NCBI GenBank assembly: GCA_041743835.1
Contig: JBGTLW010000344.1
Location: 1 to 6,474 of the forward strand
Origin: JBGTLW01 sp041743835
Lineage (GTDB): Bacteria > Planctomycetota > Phycisphaerae > Phycisphaerales > Phycisphaeraceae
DNA: 6,474 bases
Direction of reading: 5' to 3'
In this document: positions 4,709-6,474 of the stretch, one piece after another
Layout: each line of letters begins with the position of its first letter
Position numbering within the stretch: the stretch's first letter is position 1
The notes under the pieces: model-generated
Database searches by the model: none
What the model was told of the DNA's origin: nothing
Seen by the model: the letters and a program-made list of their open reading frames with translations, nothing else
Translations under genes and position numbers: made by a program

Positions 4709-5914
4709 TTACTCGAGGATCTTGGTGACGACGCCGGCACCGACGGTTCGGCCACCCTCGCGGACGGCAAAACGCAGGCCCTCTTCCATGGCGATGGGCT
4801 TGCCGCCCAGATCGACCTTCACGTTGATGTTGTCGCCGGGCATGCACATCTCGGCGCCGCCCTGCAGCTCGATCGCACCGGTCACGTCCGTGGTGCGGAA
4901 GTAGAACTGCGGCTTGTAGCCATTGAAGAACGGCGAGTGACGGCCACCCTCTTCCTTGGTCAAGACGTAGATCTCGGCCTCGAACTTGGTGTGCGGGTTG
5001 ATGGACTTGGGCTTGGCCAGGACCTGGCCACGCTCGACCATTTCCTTTTCGATGCCACGGAGGAGGCAGCCGACGTTGTCGCCGGCGATGCCCTCGGTCA
5101 GCGACTTGTTGAACATCTCGACGCCGGTGACGGTCGTGGTCTGCGTCTTACGCAGGCCGACGATCTCGACGGTGTCGCCGACCTTGACGATGCCACGCTC
5201 GATACGGCCGGTGAGCACGGTGCCACGGCCCTTGATCGAGAACACGTCCTCGACGGACATGAGGAAATCCTTGTCGGTCTCGCGGACGGGCTCGGGGATC
5301 CATGTGTCGATCGCGGTCATCAGGTCCGTGATGCACTTGGACGCGGCCGGGTCCGAGGGGTTCTGCAGGGCGGGGAACGCTGCGCCACGCACGATCGGGG
5401 TGTCTTCCTCGAAGTCGTACTTGGTGAGCAGCTCCTGGACTTCCATCTCGACGAGGTCGAGCAGCTCGGCATCGTCCACGAGGTCCACCTTGTTGAGGAA
5501 GACCACGAGCTTGGGCACGTTGACCTGACGGGCGAGCAGCACGTGCTCGCGGGTCTGGGGCATCGGGCCGTCGTCCGCAGCGACGACGAGGATCGCGCCG
5601 TCCATCTGGGCGGCGCCGGTGATCATGTTCTTGACGAAGTCGGCGTGGCCCGGGCAGTCCACGTGGGCGTAGTGCCGGTTCTCGGTTTCGTATTCCACGT
5701 GCGAGGTGGCGATGGTCACGATCTTGGTCGCGTCACGCCGGCCATCGGACTCAGACGCCTTGGCGACCTGGTCGTAGGAGACGTGCTGCGCGAGGCCCTT
5801 GGCGGCCTGGACGGCGGTGATCGCCGCGGTCGTGGTGGTCTTGCCGTGGTCGATGTGACCGATGGTGCCGACGTTTACGTGGGGTTTCGTACGCTCAAAA
5901 GTGCCCTTAGCCAT
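4709..5914 (-). CDS. tuf: Elongation factor Tu
   Basis: EF-Tu is the GTPase that carries aminoacyl-tRNA to the ribosomal A site. The protein has 401 residues against 394 in E. coli. ATG at 5914 follows GGAGG (5924-5928) with 9-nt spacing. The GTPase domain shows G1 GHIDHGKT (19-26), G3 DCPGH (86-90), G4 NKVD (141-144) and a G5 of RGAAF (176-180) where SAL is usual. Switch I is unusual: about five residues are inserted (ASESDGRRDAT, 53-63) and the near-universal RGITI reads KIVTI (64-68), keeping the magnesium-binding Thr (T67). Domains 2 and 3 are normal, with GRGTVLTGRIERG (229-241), GGRHSPFF (323-330), PQFYFRTTDVTG (335-346) and the end RTVGAGVVTKILE. tRNA-Thr lies 139 nt upstream and rpmG follows, so it is part of one cluster. 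Confidence 0.98.
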   Translation of the reverse strand: MAKGTFERTKPHVNVGTIGHIDHGKTTTTAAITAVQAAKGLAQHVSYDQVAKASESDGRRDATKIVTIATSHVEYETENRHYAHVDCPGHADFVKNMITGAAQMDGAILVVAADDGPMPQTREHVLLARQVNVPKLVVFLNKVDLVDDAELLDLVEMEVQELLTKYDFEEDTPIVRGAAFPALQNPSDPAASKCITDLMTAIDTWIPEPVRETDKDFLMSVEDVFSIKGRGTVLTGRIERGIVKVGDTVEIVGLRKTQTTTVTGVEMFNKSLTEGIAGDNVGCLLRGIEKEMVERGQVLAKPKSINPHTKFEAEIYVLTKEEGGRHSPFFNGYKPQFYFRTTDVTGAIELQGGAEMCMPGDNINVKVDLGGKPIAMEEGLRFAVREGGRTVGAGVVTKILE

Positions 5915-5919
5915 GTCTT

Positions 5920-5934
5920 TGAACCTCCGGTTCA
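5920..5934 (-). promoter_or_regulatory. Hairpin overlapping the tuf ribosome binding site
   Basis: On the minus strand TGAACC pairs with GGTTCA around GGA, so the GGAGG ribosome binding site (5924-5928) lies in the loop and the 3' stem. Folding would hide it, a possible way of tuning tuf translation. Six pairs with a three-base loop make only a modest hairpin. Confidence 0.35.
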
Positions 5935-6053
5935 GGTTAGTTAGTTGACGATTATCGGGTGCTGATGTTCGGTTGCTAGCGGCTCACGCGGCCGCGGGTC
6001 GGGGATAGTACTTCAATCGCAATCCAAAATCCGCATTGCCAGTCATTTTCCAA

Positions 6054-6126
6054 AGCCACCCATGGGACTTGAACCCACGACCTCACCCTTACCAAGGGTG
6101 TGCTCTACCAACTGAGCTAGGGTGGC
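6054..6126 (-). tRNA. tRNA-Thr (anticodon GGT)
   Basis: A full cloverleaf on the minus strand. The acceptor GCCACCC/GGGTGGC is perfect, the D arm is GCTC/GAGC, the anticodon stem CACCC/GGGTG carries loop TTGGTAA with anticodon GGT, the variable loop is AGGTC, and the T arm is GTGGG-TTCAAGT-CCCAT (one G-T pair). The discriminator is T and the CCA end is not encoded. It is the first gene of the cluster, upstream of tuf, as in many bacteria. Confidence 0.97.
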
Positions 6127-6153
6127 GACCCAATCCGAGGCCGAGCACGCGGC

Positions 6154-6181
6154 ACTTTACCGCATCCTCACCGATTGACAA
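6154..6181 (-). promoter_or_regulatory. Sigma70-type promoter of tRNA-Thr and the tuf cluster
   Basis: Minus strand: TTGTCA (6181-6176, 5 of 6 to consensus), a 16-nt spacer and TAAAGT (6159-6154, 4 of 6). Initiation would be near 6147, about 20 nt before the mature tRNA-Thr. No equally good promoter is seen between tRNA-Thr and tuf, although GATAAT (minus strand, near 5949-5954) could be a -10 box with a poor -35. Confidence 0.55.
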
Positions 6182-6219
6182 GGGGCGACGGACCGGCTTT
6201 TTAACCTATCCGCGCCCCT
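6181..6219. promoter_or_regulatory. Inverted repeat abutting the tRNA-Thr promoter
   Basis: AGGGGCG (6181-6187) and CGGA (6189-6192) pair with TCCG (6209-6212) and CGCCCCT (6213-6219): 11 bp with one bulged A and a 16-nt loop containing TTTTTAA. The stem ends in the first base of the -35 box. It may be a protein site, a cruciform or the remains of a terminator; no T-tract follows it. Confidence 0.35.
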
Positions 6220-6386
6220 GCTCCAGCAGACGCCGTCCCGTATGTCGCGGGCCAGACCACTCAAGGAGCAAGCCACGCAGGGCCAAGGAGAATACCACGC
6301 GCCCAAACCCGCGTCAAACACAAACCAATCCTTGGCAGGGCAAAGACATTTATCGCCCTTGATTCTTCGGCTGCGGTGGGTTTGGC

Positions 6387-6424
6387 CGATTCTTTGTGAA
6401 TCGACCGGACCGCGTGGCCACGCG
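6387..6424. promoter_or_regulatory. Hairpin plus perfect 14-bp palindrome, candidate operator
   Basis: CGATTC (6387-6392) pairs with GAATCG (6398-6403) around TTTGT. Eight bases later CGCGTGGCCACGCG (6411-6424) is a perfect 14-bp palindrome. Both lie 30-70 nt before the start codon of the gene at the right edge, where a dimeric regulator would be expected to bind. No clear -35/-10 pair is visible with them. Confidence 0.35.
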
Positions 6425-6456
6425 ACAGTTTAACCCCTGATTTTGGGAGTGTTGAC

Positions 6457-6474
6457 ATGGATGTCCCTGCCCTT
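6457..6474 (+). CDS. Start of a probable gene running off the right edge
   Basis: ATG at 6457 opens a frame reading MDVPAL to the window end. GGGAG (6445-6449) lies 7 nt upstream as a good ribosome binding site, and the 300-nt region before it looks like a regulatory spacer divergent from tRNA-Thr. Six codons cannot reveal a function. Confidence 0.4.

Noticed and set aside
4652..5944. A 430-codon open frame on the plus strand opposite tuf
   Set aside because: It is the antisense shadow of EF-Tu; its Asp/Leu/Gly/Val-rich translation matches no family and arises from GC-rich codon use in tuf.
6175..6204. TTGACA at 6175-6180 as a plus-strand promoter for the right-edge gene
   Set aside because: No acceptable -10 lies 16-18 nt downstream (TTTTAA is poor), and the same bases form a better minus-strand -35 for tRNA-Thr.
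6452..6457. TTGACA at 6452-6457 as a -35 box
   Set aside because: It overlaps the ribosome binding site/start region of the right-edge gene and the window ends before any -10 could be judged.

Overview
The window is about 6.5 kb of GC-rich bacterial DNA. It is most likely chromosomal and from a planctomycete, probably of the Phycisphaerae type. This rests on three things: an EF-Tu with an unusual switch I that I recall (unverified) from planctomycetes, an aerobic formylglycine-generating enzyme (FGE), and a small exported protein with a PEP-CTERM-like tail. The phylum is inferred; the genes themselves are clear.

Left part (1-3010), accessory or single genes. A truncated exported protein runs leftward off the edge (<1-415, minus). 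It is divergent from a 110-residue membrane protein (487-819, plus). A 200-nt gap holds a compact three-hairpin element (868-957). Next is a full-length FGE/SUMF1-type protein (1022-2134, plus) with both active-site cysteines, probably transcribed leaderless. A 388-nt gap then carries a terminator-like hairpin in G-rich DNA, a good sigma70-type promoter and a ~210-nt leader for a 147-residue exported protein with a variant PEP-CTERM tail (2523-2966, plus).

Right part (3016-6181), a translation/transcription/secretion cluster read right to left: promoter, tRNA-Thr(GGU), tuf (EF-Tu), rpmG (L33), tRNA-Trp(CCA), secE, nusG, then a rho-independent terminator. This is the familiar bacterial tRNA-Thr/tuf/tRNA-Trp/secE/nusG neighbourhood, but it stops after nusG instead of continuing into rplK-rplA-rplJ-rplL-rpoB. 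EF-Tu delivers aminoacyl-tRNA, L33 is a 50S protein, SecE is part of the SecYEG channel, and NusG couples RNA polymerase to Rho or ribosomes.

Both spacers around rpmG are filled by arrays of 7-nt repeats (TGAGCnn facing GCTCnnn), the most striking non-coding structure here. The last 350 nt (6127-6474) form a divergent regulatory region with the tRNA-Thr promoter, two inverted repeats, a perfect 14-bp palindrome and the first six codons of a probable plus-strand gene running off the right edge.

I see no CRISPR array, insertion sequence or recognisable defence system. The best candidates for something new are the heptamer arrays, the three-hairpin element, the rearranged EF-Tu switch I and the long leader of the PEP-CTERM gene.
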